From NCBI RefSeq assembly GCF_030272615.1, contig NC_081412.1, forward strand, positions 668,797,852-668,861,851: DNA of 64,000 nucleotides, written 5' to 3'. This stretch comes from Cryptomeria japonica (lineage: Eukaryota > Streptophyta > Pinopsida > Cupressales > Cupressaceae). Below, in pieces: positions 11,689-24,192 of the stretch (positions within the stretch are counted from its first letter, which is position 1; each line of letters begins with the position of its first letter). Under the pieces are notes generated by a model. That model was given only the letters and a program-made list of their open reading frames with translations. It had not been told where the DNA came from and did not search any database. The translations under genes were made by a program, and so were the position numbers.

Positions 11689-14425
11689 TTACAGTTTCCA
11701 TTCATCCTCATCAAATTTAGGGCTTTCTTGATTCTTGTCTGTGGTTTCTTCACTCTGAGTCTTCATACCTTCATTGAACTGCATCTCAATGCTACTAGTA
11801 GGTCCAGTACATGAGTCAATAGTCCCATTGGAACTTTGGTTTGAAGTGTTGCCCAAACCTCTTTTTTCACTTTTGGACCTCCAAATTTGCAGTGCCCCAT
11901 TGTAAGGAAAAGTGTGGACATCATACCTAGATGTATAGAGCCTCAAGCAATTTTCCAAATTTTTGTCTAGTTTATTTCTTAGCTTTGATTTTAGGAACCC
12001 CAAAGCACTGAAAACTCTCTCATCTTCCATCGAACCCAACATCATGGTAAGACATAAATCAGCAAGCTTCAAATATTCTGGCATTGAATCACGCAACACT
12101 ACGTTCTCAGCTATATATTTCCAAAGCCTTGTTACTGATCCCTCTTTGCGGGGGTTCTCCATTTTTCCATATTGTTCTCTCAAAGTGTATGCAAAATGAG
12201 ATGATTTCTCTCGAAGATGAGTTTCATCTAATATTCCATTTATCGTTACTCCATTCAATTCTCTGGATATGCAAAATTATTTTATCAAAGTGAGTAGCTT
12301 ACTTCGAAAATTAGTTGCACTGTTGAGGCTCCAATATTGAGGAAACATAATAGACATGGCTTTGAGTAGGTTGTCAGGAGGGAATCTGCTTCTAATTTGT
12401 GAGGAAAGTTAATAGGCAATTTTCTTCACAGAAGTAGTTATAGTTTCAAGAATCTTGTCGAAATCTTCCCTTGTAACTCTCGCTAGTTGCTTCCTGGAGT
12501 GTTTTCCTAGTCCCTCGGGGTTGACCATGGCATAGAAATGCATTGGTATCTCAACTCCCCGTACATTGGCACATACCTCCCTATTTGCACCGATTTGTAA
12601 AAAGTTATCAGGATTGTTCAAATCTGTGAGTGTCCGCCACTTAACAAATTTTTCATCAGATAGTGTTGGTTGATTTCGATAGAGATTGTCGAGGGTCATG
12701 CATGTCATCTTACATAGAGTAGCATATTCTGCAATATACAGAGCTCTTTTTTGGGCAGCCTTCATAATATTCCTCATTTCCTCTAGCATGGGCAGAAGAG
12801 CTGCTAAAGTTAATAGTGTCTCAAGATTACTTAACTTCCGAAGAAGGTCAAGAAATTTTGGTTGTTCTGATTCGTCGCGAGTTGTGTGAAATAGTCCAAT
12901 CAAGGATGGATATTCTGAAAAAACTCGATGCGCTGGACCATCCAAAGAGATCCATCTGGCATCATTATCCTTGAGAAGCTTGTTCCCATCAGTTATTCCA
13001 TCAACAAAGTGTTGAAATTCCATAAATCGCTTGGGACTTCGACAGAAGTGTGAGTAGAGCTCTCTGATTAAAATTTCAATTTTTTTTACCAAAGCATACT
13101 TGCTCACAATTCCATAAGCTAGATTCATTCTGTGACCCATGTAGTGAATTGTAGTAATGTATAGTTCAAATGAAGTTTCAATTTTTGTACAAAGATCATT
13201 CTTGTGACCTTGCATTACTAAAGCTCCATCTTCTCCAACACACACCAATTTTTTGGCAACCGTCATGTCATCCATACCTCCATATTCAATTAAACTTCTC
13301 TTTACCACTTGAAATAAATTTTCCGTTATCGCACTCTCCTTCATTTTAGCAACAGATAGTAGATGAGGTTGGCAGGCATGATTCTGTATAGTATAAACAT
13401 GCATGCATACCCATGAAGTATTGTTTATTTTTGTAACTTCGTCTAAAGAAAATGCAATAAAGTTTGACTCTCTTATTTTTTCCTTTACATCTTCTTTTTC
13501 AACCTCAGCAAGACAACTTACCCATTCCCATCCACTGTTTACTGACTAATGTCTATTAGGATAGTTAGGAACTTTCAAATAAGTTTAATAAACCACTAAT
13601 TGATGGGAAATCTGTCATAGCGTGCCCTACACTCAAAATATAAAAAACAACGCTTAATTGAACAACTTTTCCTAGTTGTTCTATTTGCATTGCTTTTCCA
13701 AAACTAGATTCAATAGAACCTTTAACTTCAGCAGGCTTCGTCTGTATTTTCTCATGAAAATAATACTCTTCGGCATTCCTCACATGCTTACATTCCTCCT
13801 TTGTTTTCCATTGTATCACTAATTTTTCAACTCCGTCTATCATTTGTTTTTCATAAACTTTACCCATATGCTTTTCTATGGTGTCAAATTTTAGCTGCAA
13901 CCTAATTTCCTTGTTATGTTTCCAAGTGCAAATCTTACAACTGCATTCTATTGGAGGCTCTCCTTCAATTGTATTCTCCATGGGTTCAATGAATGGATAC
14001 TTTGATGCCCAATTAATTTGAAAATTCCTCACTGACATATCCCACTCCCGATCCTTTTTTGATTGTGGTTCACCCTTTTTTGATATGGCTTTTCTTTTCC
14101 CCTTCAATGCATTATCATCAATGGCATTATCACCCAAGTCGATTATATCATTCCGACTAACTTGGGCATCTACCAAATAATCTTCTTCAAGATCATCCTG
14201 ATATGAGATATCAGGTTCATCGTCGTCTTCAACATGCAGTATAGGTGGTGAATTTTGTACTTGTACTTGTGATGATGTACCTTCCTGATTTTCACCACAA
14301 TATTTTCCAATGCCAAAGTACGAAGACAACGTTCTGCTTTTTGTTGGCCTCTCATGGCCTTCCCCACATTCAGGTTTCCTACCCCTCTTCCTGTTTGACA
14401 TCTCCAACGAACTAAAGGCTACCAA
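11689..14425 (-). pseudogene. hAT-superfamily transposase, decayed
   Basis: The N-terminal block (14425-13565) has an ATG, basic and acidic low-complexity stretches, and a cysteine cluster (CSCKICTW) with later histidines, consistent with a zinc finger. The catalytic core is 13545-12409. It has a first-Asp segment AFSLDEVTKINNTSW (about 13460-13415), a GEDGALVMQGHKNDL segment (second Asp) and the HYMGHRMNLAY helix. The C-terminal dimerisation region (12258-11689) has ERVFSALGFLKSKLRNKL. Breaks: a frameshift near 13585, TAG at 13546-13548, TAA at 12409-12411 and TAA at 12277-12279. The last three lie in one otherwise open frame. The family most resembles the ZNF862/C17orf113-like hAT group. 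No terminal inverted repeats or 8-bp duplication were found. Confidence 0.8.
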
Positions 14426-14787
14426 AAAATATCAATTTGTTGAAGAAGCAATAATAGACTATAATGTATAATATATGTTTCATTGGCCCTACGACCTACA
14501 ATCTATATGTCTGAGGTCTGAATGTCCCCCCTGAGTCCTGACTACTTGGCACTGATGGGTCGCCACTAAATAAAAATGAACTCAACAATGCAAACAAATA
14601 TAGATAAATTTAGAATAATATTATAACACTTCAAAAATATGATCGCTCACCTTTAGGTCACTAGCAGTCGCCAATGCAGTCAACAACAATGATTTTCCTT
14701 GGTTTGAAACTTCGCTATTGATCAGAATTCAGAGCCTAGTGTTGAGATAGATCTGATCTTTGCATGTATTTATACCAATCCTTATAT
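14426..14787. other. Spacer upstream of the hAT pseudogene
   Basis: No gene was recognised. It would be the 5' side of the minus-strand hAT copy, but no terminal inverted repeat was recognised. Confidence 0.35.
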
Positions 14788-15218
14788 GGCGAATTCCGTA
14801 GGAATTTTATATGGTATACAAATATTTGGCGAATCTTGCGTAACTATAACATGACATGTAATTTTCGAGGCGATTATAGGTCGTCCAAATATGACTTATG
14901 TAATTTTCGAGGCAATTATAGGTCGTCCAAAAAATTGGCAAATACAATATAGTTGGTGAAAGTTGGGGTGAATGGAGACACGCGTCGACAAAATGTCAGG
15001 CGAATCGGGTCCTCCTGGCTAACAAATATTCACATGCCTATAGGCGAATTATGGTCATCTATTAAGGCAACCTCAGAGAGTGTAGGCGAAAAAATTAAGT
15101 TTACTGTGTGTCCACCGTATATTATATTGGCGAAATCATTGCATAGAAACATTTAATTGCATAAAACATATGGTGATCAGGTCATGACTTTGATGAAAAT
15201 TGATAATGTTCTGGCGAC
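14788..15218 (+). repeat. Second phased GGCGAA array, about 43-bp period
   Basis: GGCGAA-type cores start at about 14788, 14828, 14869, 14911, 14955, 14999, 15043, 15085, 15129, 15172 and 15213. That is eleven copies with spacings of 40-44 bp. One adjacent pair (14860-14880 and 14902-14922) shares a longer word, ATTTTCGAGGC, but most spacers differ. The last stretch (15250-15300) has the core on both strands (ATTCGCCATT, TTGGCGAATATTCGCCA). Short frames at 14764-15156 lie within the array and are not convincing genes. Confidence 0.7.
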
Positions 15219-15309
15219 ATGGCCACCCCCAGTCGGTACAAAATATTCGCCATTTCGGCATGGCTGACGTGAAAAATTTGCCATTGGCGAATATTCGCCA
15301 CTAAAGTAA

Positions 15310-18300
15310 TCTCTGAATTTATCCATCTTCATTTGCATCTAATCTATAGCTAAATTGTTTTGTGTAGGTTACTAAGGAGCTCCATTGTCTTCTCTTAGCA
15401 TTTTTAGACCATCTTAGTGGCATCATAGCATAGATTTCATCATGTTTTAGTATATCATGCTAGTTTCTTTTCCATGCTAGATCAATCTCATCTTCATAAC
15501 ATTCTCATGCTAGCTTAATCTCACACTAATGTTCTCATCTTGGTAACATATCTAGTTTCATATCCATTTAACATATCACTAAGATCTCAGTTGCATTCCA
15601 CTTAGATCTTAGAATCATACATATCTCTCATTCTTTAGGTAGTCATCCTAGAGATCAAGTGCTCTTCCAAGCAGAGAGCCACCTTGATTTGAAGGATCCT
15701 TGGAGATCGAGGACAATGAGAAGCTTTTAGAGTTTTTAGCTGATTAATATGTTTTGCTCATTTGAATCCTCTAACACAATGTTTCATTGGTGTGTTTGTG
15801 TTGTTTGTGTCTCTTTTCCAGGTACCACAATCTAAGCATACCCTATTCATTTAAGAGCAAGAGATATTTTATAATGAAGGAAAATGGAATACTTATAGAT
15901 TGCTAGAAAGGGAAAATATAATTAACCATTGATCTAATAAGTTAATTTGATGAATGAGATTAAATAACATGTTAACCTAAAAACATCAATAGATTACTTG
16001 TTACACAATCCTCATTTTAAGGGAGGAGAAGGAGACGGGGCTAGCTGGAAAAAACTATTATATTTAATTTAAAGGAAGTTGCTTCAAATAATAACTACTA
16101 CATGTTATCCATCAATGAATTTTAATGAAAGATATTGCTATTGGCTAGTTTTGTTTGCAAGGGTTTGAGTCTTAAGTATTATTATGGTGTTGTATTAAAG
16201 GAAGTTCAAGTAATGCTAGGGAAAAAATGTTCTACACCTTGCACACAAAAATAATTATCTTTGGAGATGTGGCCATATTAAATATTTATTTGGATCCACT
16301 TACAAAGTTATATTATAACACTATTCATATATTTTATGTACATGAATTGTAAATTGGAAATTAAAAAAAAAAAATTAATATTGAAAAAAATTATTACCAA
16401 AAAATATATATTGGGGTTAATGAGGCCAACACCACTTAGTGGTTTTGTTGAGCTTGAATCTACACAAGTAAGAACGTGTTTAGTTTTTGAGGTTGGCTGT
16501 CATTTATATTGAGCTCTTTTGAAGAGTACACATATGAAATTTCGCATGATATGTTTGGTTGAATGGTTACCCATGTTATGATTGAACACATGAAGGATAC
16601 ATTTGAGGAGCTTGATATTTGAGAAGTATTCAATAAAACTCTAAGTGTATTGCAATGTTACATTGCTGAATAATATATTTAGTGGATACTTTTAGAGGCT
16701 AGATTTTTTCTTTATGGGGATTTTTCTAAAGGCATGTCCTGCATAATCTTATGATAAGTCTTTGATCTTTGCAAATTATGTTTATTTTGTAGATTTGTAT
16801 GCATGCTTTTCTCTTATAGAGTTACGTGGGAAATGGTTTGATCAACCCAGTACTTTCCTAATAAGAGGAAGCTTGTAGAAGTGGATTTGTGAATTGTTTG
16901 AGAGATGAGTAATTGTTGGTTATTGTTGTGGTTGTAATGTTTTTGTGTCATTACATGTGACATAAGGGAAACTTAGAAATTTATAGAATGAAAGGTTAAC
17001 TAAAATGTAGAATAAAAATAAACACTTGAAATGAAGTGTTTTCCTATACTTAGTAAGTTTTGTGTTAGTCTTCTCAATAATATAAATTTAACTTAAGACA
17101 ACAACAATAGTTACTTTTCATATTTAACTAAGTAAAAATATTGTTGAATTGAGGTCAAGTACTTGAGTTTATGTAAGTTACGAAATTTAGACAAGAGAAG
17201 GAATAGATAAATTGTATTTAATTTAGAGGTTGTAGAAGTACTAGTAGTAGGCTTGGAAGACATCAATAAATTTTTTATGGGTTATTGAAATAAGGTTTTG
17301 GAAATGCCACAATTCGAAATGTTCTAATACTTGTTTTAATGTCCAACAAATCTCAATGGTGTCTTGATAATCACAAAAAACATTCCAACAATGAAAAAGT
17401 GTTTACTACGACATTAAAGTGTCTCTTGGGCATGACTTATTTTTAGACATGATCTTCACTTGTACATGTAAAAACTAGAGATTGCTATCACTTGTGCCAC
17501 TTGCTACAACACTTGTCAATATTAAAAAGTAGGGGAAAAAGGATGCCCGTGGTGCAAATAAGAACTTCCATTGATTAAATTCATAGAAAACATGCTTTAG
17601 TATAAAGTATCATAAAAGAGTCCGAGACAATTGGCATTAAGATTTTAGTGCTTGAAGGTACAAGAATGAAGGTGGATATGTGTTCAACAATTATAGAGGA
17701 CATCTCAGGTGGTCTTAGAAAAAATACATATGTTTAGATGTTTTAGAATGGTGATGACTCTTTTCCATTTTTAATAATGAATTCAAGGAAGCATGCATAG
17801 AGCTAATTTTTCTATTAAACAAGAGTTAAGGTTAAAATTTAATTCTATTAAACAAGAGTTAAGATTAAAATTTAAGAAAAACGACATATATGTAAAAAAA
17901 AAAAATGATTTTAAAATATATAAAATATTACTATACAAATTTTATCTCCCAAAAAGAAAACATTTAAACTAATATTTCGTACTACAAAGTGTAAAATAAA
18001 GATAAATTAAAATGTTCGTGATATAAAAAAGTCATCAATTCTATTAGATTTCCACAATCCATGATAATTAAGTGAAGAACTTCTAGATTTGATTGTGTGC
18101 AAGTTTTTAATCATCAACGTTTCGGATCACACTCAATGATCCATCGTAGAATGAATGAATGAGAATTCAAAAAATTGATAAATGTCATATTTATCTAAAT
18201 ATGTAACATAAACATTTAGAAAATATCAAATTAATCCACATATTTAAAGAAACACCAAACCAAAGTGCACAACGAATGGAGTTTTCCCACATACCAATAC

Positions 18301-18540
18301 AAAATTTGATGACCGTTTGCAAGATTAAAACAAGGTAACACTGTCTTATGCCCACAACAAATAGCAATGTAAAATGCCAGGCCCTCCATAGATAATTACA
18401 AAAATGTTCTGGGACAATGAAACAAGACAATAAAAGAGGGTCCACACTTCTGTCCTTCCAATATTTGAAAAACCGTTGTGTTTACATGCATATATCCTAC
18501 CTAGTATAAATTGATATTCATGCTAAATAAAACCAAGTTT
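15310..18540. other. Long AT-rich spacer
   Basis: No convincing coding region, RNA gene, LTR boundary or array was recognised in about 3.2 kb. A few local duplications are present (AATTCTATTAAACAAGAGTTAAG-like words near 17810-17870). The 84-codon minus frame at 18191-18445 shows no recognisable motif. Confidence 0.5.
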
Positions 18541-18699
18541 GTGATGTCTTTCAAACGAAGCTAAGGCAGAGTAGATTCAATTACAGTAGAAGACAGGAGT
18601 CATAATTCCTCACAAGAATATAGTTTTTGTTTTTATGTCATGCTCCAGCACTGTGAATTTGACAAAACACCACATAACCCACTTTGCAATCAATTTTGC

Positions 18700-19050
18700 G
18701 TTTGCGATGGAGGAAATGTGGGTTTTAAGGAAATTTCGTTTTCATGCTAATAGGAAGGCATCCGTTCGGTCTAACTAAATTGTGAAGAAATCTCATTCTG
18801 AGAATGTATTGGAGACCCCTATTTGTTTTTGTTTACCCAGTAGTCAATTGATTTTGTTGATTCTGGGGTTGTGGGTTTTGAGAAAATCTTATTCTCAGGG
18901 TGTTTAGGAGATGCCCATTTGTTACTTTTGCATCATAACCGACACTGCTTCTGATCACTCTTGATTTGTGGGTTTCGATGAATTCTGATTCTCATAGAAT
19001 TTAGAGAAGGCCCATTTGCTCTGTTTGCCCTGTGATCAATTTTTTTATAA
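18700..19050 (+). repeat. Imperfect repeats upstream of the Rab exon
   Basis: Three to four diverged copies of about 110-120 bp share GTGGGTTTT...GAA...TTCTCA...TTTAGGAGATGCCCATTTG. Clear anchors are at about 18719 (GTGGGTTTTAAGG), 18871 (GTGGGTTTTGAG) and 18967 (GTGGGTTTCGATG). They lie directly before the start codon at 19075, so they probably fall in the 5' UTR or promoter of the Rab gene. Confidence 0.45.
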
Positions 19051-19065
19051 TTGGCTTTGGGATAA

Positions 19066-19269
<204 letters not shown>

Positions 19270-19708
19270 TAAAATGAAGTGATTTATAATTAATTTTTTT
19301 TTATGTAATTCTCTATATATTGATGATAATAGTATTCCTGGATTTGATATTGGCATTAAGAACATTCTTGGAGGTCGTAGGTGGTTTTAGGGAATTGTAA
19401 TTTTGGCTGTGAGAATTTGCTTGTCTTGTGTTAATTCAAATGTTAAGATGTTTCAATTTTCTTTTTCCTGTTAGTTAGCGAGAATTCCCTACTGATCGTT
19501 TGGGATCGGGTTTTCAATGTTTATAATCTAACAAAAAAATTCATCGCCAAATGCTTTTCGAATTCTAAATCCAATTTTTGTAGCTCATCGTGCTTGAGAG
19601 TTTGACATGATAAAATATACGGGGCCGTGTGCTTAAGAATTTGTAGCCCATTTTATTTGATATATCTTTATCATCTTCTGTTTCGTGTTTGTTCAAAAAT
19701 CTCGGGGA

Positions 19709-19927
19709 ACATTATGTGTTGCCTTGATATGGTGTGGGGTATGCTTGGATTACATACTTAAGATTCGCTTCCCAAATCTTGGGTGACATTATGGGTTGCC
19801 TCGGATACAGTGTGGAGTACCCATTCTTAAATTTTGCTTCGTCAATCTTGGGTGACATTATGGGTTGCCATGGAGACGGTGTGGAGTACCCATGGATCTT
19901 ATTCTTAAGATTTATAAAGTGTTTCAT
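19709..19927 (+). repeat. Three-copy tandem repeat in the putative Rab intron 1
   Basis: Units of about 70-77 bp begin with ACATTATGGGTTGCC at about 19709, 19785 and 19855. Each continues with GTGTGGAGTACCCAT and ends with CTTAAGATT or a variant and AATCTTGGGTG. Frames on both strands (19712-19997) are products of the repeat. Confidence 0.7.
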
Positions 19928-22467
19928 GATAACCTTTACATTGCAAACTTCATTGTATGTCTGCTGGAGTTGTAGGCCATCTCATTGTGTTCAGTGAATT
20001 TGAAAATTTGTCATGTTTTTAGTAGTGTTCCCCAGTACCGTTAAAACTTACATCGCAATCCCCTGGACCCTTTCTCTGTAATCTAGAGCTCTAGGTTTGA
20101 TTTCTATGAATTTTTTTATTTGAGAAGTTCTAGATGAATTTTTATTCAGGCTTTGGATCTGGCTGCCTTTTGCTTTTGTTGTGTTTTTAGGTACAGGATG
20201 TTTAATATTTCATATTTATGGAAATTGCAAACCTGCTAGATGTTTTAAGGGATTTTAATTTTGGATGCTTTGTGCTTGATTCATCTTTTTTTTTTTTCAT
20301 TCCAAGGCTATCCGAGTTGAGGTTTTCCATTTTTCATGTATTTGCTGGGAAATCAAAGGCTGTTCGTGATGTTTTCAGCTTGTCAAAGTTTAGGTTTAAT
20401 ACAAAATAGTTTATTTGCCTCCAACTATCTCTGTAGTTTGTTTTTGTGTCCATTGCTAACTCTTCGCAACAAAGTAACAGCTCTGTGTGTGTAGGTTGGT
20501 CTTTTAATTCCAAGAACCCCTTTTCAGATTAGGATGGTGTCATCTCTCCTCTAGTCAATCATCTACATGTATCTTCCATACATGTACGATGTTTGTGTGA
20601 AGTGTTATTGGACATGATGACAACACTAATGTGTTAGTTGTTCACCGTGTGTGATACTATTGTCTAATGTGAAACATTTGTTGGCCTTTCTTTGCATGTT
20701 TTGTCCTTGGCACAATTTGGGCATTACAGATTCTATTCAGGAGTTGAGAAGTAAAACAATAAGCTGGATTAGGCTGGGACACTTCTCAATGTGTCCACTG
20801 TTGTGTTAAATTGCATTCTTAAGTCTTCATGAAGAGGTTTTCGATACCGATGAAACTTTCCTCCCCTTCTCAAAAGCAAAGGTGATGTAGAAATACCCAT
20901 TCGAACAAACTTAACACCATGGTTTTGCATGAAGTGGCATGAGCATCTATTCAGCATGTGGGAATATGGACAGTCAACCATAACCCCATTAACTTGCATA
21001 TTAGAATCATCTCATGGAAGAACGTAATTGGTAATTTTTGCCTCCATGTGTTTAGGGAGGAAAAATAATTTTGGGTTAGAAGCAGCGGTGGGGAAGCAGC
21101 TGGAAACAATGAAATAAGCCAACAAGGTGCTTTTGGATGAGGAAATCTCTGACCACCACCCTAACCTTTTTTGCTCAGGTTGCTACTAATGGGAAGGCAA
21201 GGAAGGGGCACCCATGAGAGCCACCACTGCAAAGATGCTAACAAACTTGCCTGAACAAGCAAAATTGTTGACAGCTAGCTGCAGGTTGGGGAAAGAGGCT
21301 GAATCAAAGCCAACCTAGTGAACATATGAAAAGTTGTAGCTTACCCAAATCCTCAGACCACTCTAACTCTGAGACTTTAGGAGAAGATTCATTCATTCTG
21401 TGATAATCAGTTAACCAAGCATAGAGAAAGAACAAGCATTATCCCAATTTCTCATAATTGATGGTATTTGAGCTGAACAAATATCATTCAGCTTCCATAT
21501 GCCAGTAATCACAAAGCATTGAAATCTAAATGACATTTATGTTGCTGTAATCTCAATGACAAGAAGACTTTAGTCTATTTTCGTTTTGCAAGCAACTATT
21601 TCATCAGCAAGTGAGAAAAAATGCAGTGCATTATTAGAATGAACTTATAACACAGCTAAGATGATTTTTTTGAAATACCATAGCAATATCAAAGAGTTGA
21701 GGGAAGGTAAATTATATGACTGCCATCTTCAAAGAAGTGATATAAGGGTAGAGAAAAAATGTTCTGAAGACTAGCCAATACAGATACCAATAATTTGCAA
21801 GGGAGATGGTTGAAGATGGATACCAAAAATATAAATAGTTTTGGACTCTTTTCTGTATTATCAATGCACTCCGACTGTGCTCAGCAGAGTTTCTGTTTCA
21901 CAAGCATTCAACAAAGAACACAGATAACAAAGATGAGGGATCTTAGGATATGGAGGTCAAAGATGCTTCATACTCATATTTGTTTGGTGGCATCTATACT
22001 TAATCTAAAAAAGGGTTCAATGGAAATTGAAAAGAAGATGTGGAGGGTACACCACGCTGCAAATAAGAACTAAGCATATAACAAACCACAAATTGGGACT
22101 CAAGTCTCAAAGGGAAAGCAACTGTTGTGTTGACATGGGAGCAAAACTGGAGAGATTTACATTCATCTACTTCATTATGCAACATTAGCCTACCTCGCAC
22201 AAGCTCAAAACTTGTTATTTTTTCAATCAAACCTTGCTTTTGATTTTGACATGTGCTTTTGCAATGTGGAACTATAGTGGCCCACGAATAATGCCAAATA
22301 GAACCTTTCTTGGAGATTTTGCTAGCAGTGTAAAAATGCTTAGTGGACTCAAAATGGCATCTCATTCCATATTCAAGAGAAAATAAGGCAATTGTGCCAT
22401 GAGATAATATCAATGTGGATTATGTTCTACATAAAAAATGCATAAGATTTGATGTTTACACTCAAAT
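19928..22467. other. Spacer between the Rab exon and the first gypsy element
   Basis: No exon of the Rab gene and no other gene were recognised. Frames at 20769-20999, 21795-22073 and 22000-22413 carry no recognisable motif. The region may be intron 1 of the Rab gene if that gene is still functional. Confidence 0.4.
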
Positions 22468-23333
22468 TGTAATGTTCCGGACCTATACGGTGCCAAAAGG
22501 CTGAATTACCGTACGGTGGAAGGGACACCCGTACGGTAGCTGGGTGGTCGTACGGTAGGAGAGGAAGGAGAGTCGTACAGTGTAAGTGCCGTACGGTGGA
22601 GTGATGGAGGGCGTACGGTGTAAGAGCTGTACGGTGATGTCAAGCAGGTTGTACAGTGGAGCTCAAGAGGGTCGTACGGTGGTGAGGAAGGTGTATGGTG
22701 GGGCCAAAGGAGGCCGTACGGTGGTGAGGAAGGTGTACAGTGGGGCCAAAGAAGGCCGTACGGTGGTGAGAAAGGTGTACGGTGGGGCCAGAGAAGGCCG
22801 TACGATGGTGAGAAAGGAGGGTGGTAGTACAGTGTGAGGCTATGAAGGTGCAGTGGTACGGTGAGCTTCAGTAGTTGTGTGGTGATCTTTCGGAGTAATG
22901 GATTCCGAATATTAGGAGTTCTCCTTATGCATGTAAACCAGATTAACAGATATGCAACTGGAGAAAGTGAACAATGATAAAATTCAAGATTTGCCAGATC
23001 TGGAACGAGTACAAAGACAGAATAGGGTGAGAGGTGAACCTCACCGAAATTGCAAATACCAAATAGGGAGGATCTTTCACCTTCGAAATGGCGGATAACA
23101 GAACTCCAACAGGAATTCGCACAATAGAGAAAAGATACCAAAAATTCCCATACCTACAACTATGATAGACTCGGCCATAAATATGGGCTCCGGGAAACTT
23201 CCCGAAGGGTTACAAACGGGCCGACATAAACATAACTTAACTAATAAAATAAAAAAGGGGCCCAACAGATTTTATTATTAAATTTAGGGCCATACAATAA
23301 TTAATATTATTTAATTTAATCTGGGACATTACA
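22468..23333 (-). repeat. 3' LTR of the short gypsy element, with GTAC-rich minisatellite
   Basis: 866 bp. Positions about 22487-22860 hold roughly 18 copies of GTACGGT or one-base variants. Between 22674 and 22800 they alternate 19 and 23 bp apart, making a 42-bp unit of the type CCGTACGGTGGTGAGGAAG plus a GGGGCC-containing half. Because 42 is a multiple of three, the minus strand stays open for 211 codons (23141-22506) with a 14-residue PPYGLLWPHRTP-type repeat. This is most likely a by-product of the repeat. Confidence 0.85.
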
Positions 23334-24192
23334 AATCCTCGCCGCCCAAAGATTGCTTGCCCTCAAGCAATCCATCATTAAATGGTTTGCCCACTGCAGA
23401 GATCCAGGGATCGGAACCAAGCACGCACACGGATAGCCATATCTGAAATCTTCATGCCGCAACATGACCACGTGCCCACACATGGAAGTACGTGAGAAGA
23501 GTAAACCTCCCTCCAACTTCCACTGCTCCACTCTAATATAGACGTTGCCATCTCCGGAGTTGTCAAGATCCCACTGAAACGAATCATCAAACACATCGAT
23601 GCCCGAATCCCAAGCTATCATGCCATCATGGCAATCAGTCATTTTCCCATTGTGGTCTGGAATCTTGAAACTCATCTGCAATAGGTTCTTCTCATGTAGA
23701 TGCCGCTCTTCCTGAAAAGTAACGCTCATGTCTGTCACATGTTCTTCATACCACTGTGGTGTTCCAGAATCCCTGTCACTCACTATGTTCTGCGGAAGAT
23801 TATGCAGGAAAAATACCTCACGGAAGAACCACCCGGCCACTTGGGCTGCCTGGTATCCAATGGAGATGGAAAAGAATTGGGCATACTTGGTCAAACGATC
23901 TGCCACAACGAAGATGCAATCCTTTCTTTTCACTAGGGGAATTCTGGTAATGAAATCCATCAAGATGCTATCCCATTTCTGGTCAGGGATTGGCAATGGT
24001 TGTAGTAGTCCAGCGGGTAAGGTGTGCTCAGATTTGTTTGGTTGATAGGTGGAGCATTTCCGCACATACTATAGAACGTCGTTCTTAAGTCCCTTCCAGG
24101 AAAAACTCTCCCAGTCCTGTCTGTAGGTTTTCAAGTATCTCGGGTGTCCGGCCAAGGGAGAGTTGTGCATTTCCTTCAGAATCGTCTCCTAC
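23334..24192 (-). pseudogene. Integrase remnant fused in frame to a segment of unknown origin
   Basis: Minus strand from 24192: ETILKEMHNSPLAGH, then KTYRQDWESFSWKGL, a TAG at about 24070, then CSTYQPNK (the second half of the H2C2 zinc site, where CSTC is usual, so one Cys is lost). The integrase core follows up to the second catalytic Asp (SDRDSG, about 23770). From about 23767 to 23378 the frame continues as a sequence that is not integrase (HNGKMTDCHDGM, FDDSFQWDLDNSGDGN). It then returns to the normal end of the element at the GATTGCTTGAGGGCAAGCAA site. The catalytic Glu, the C-terminal half of integrase and the chromodomain are absent. I could not identify the inserted segment. Confidence 0.75.

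Noticed and set aside
22000..22413. 137-codon minus-strand ORF
   Set aside because: No motif, no regular composition and no support from context.
22506..23141. 211-codon minus-strand ORF in each gypsy LTR (also 24231-24866)
   Set aside because: Its repeats come from the 42-bp minisatellite; the length being a multiple of three keeps the frame open. Listed as an observation, not as a gene.
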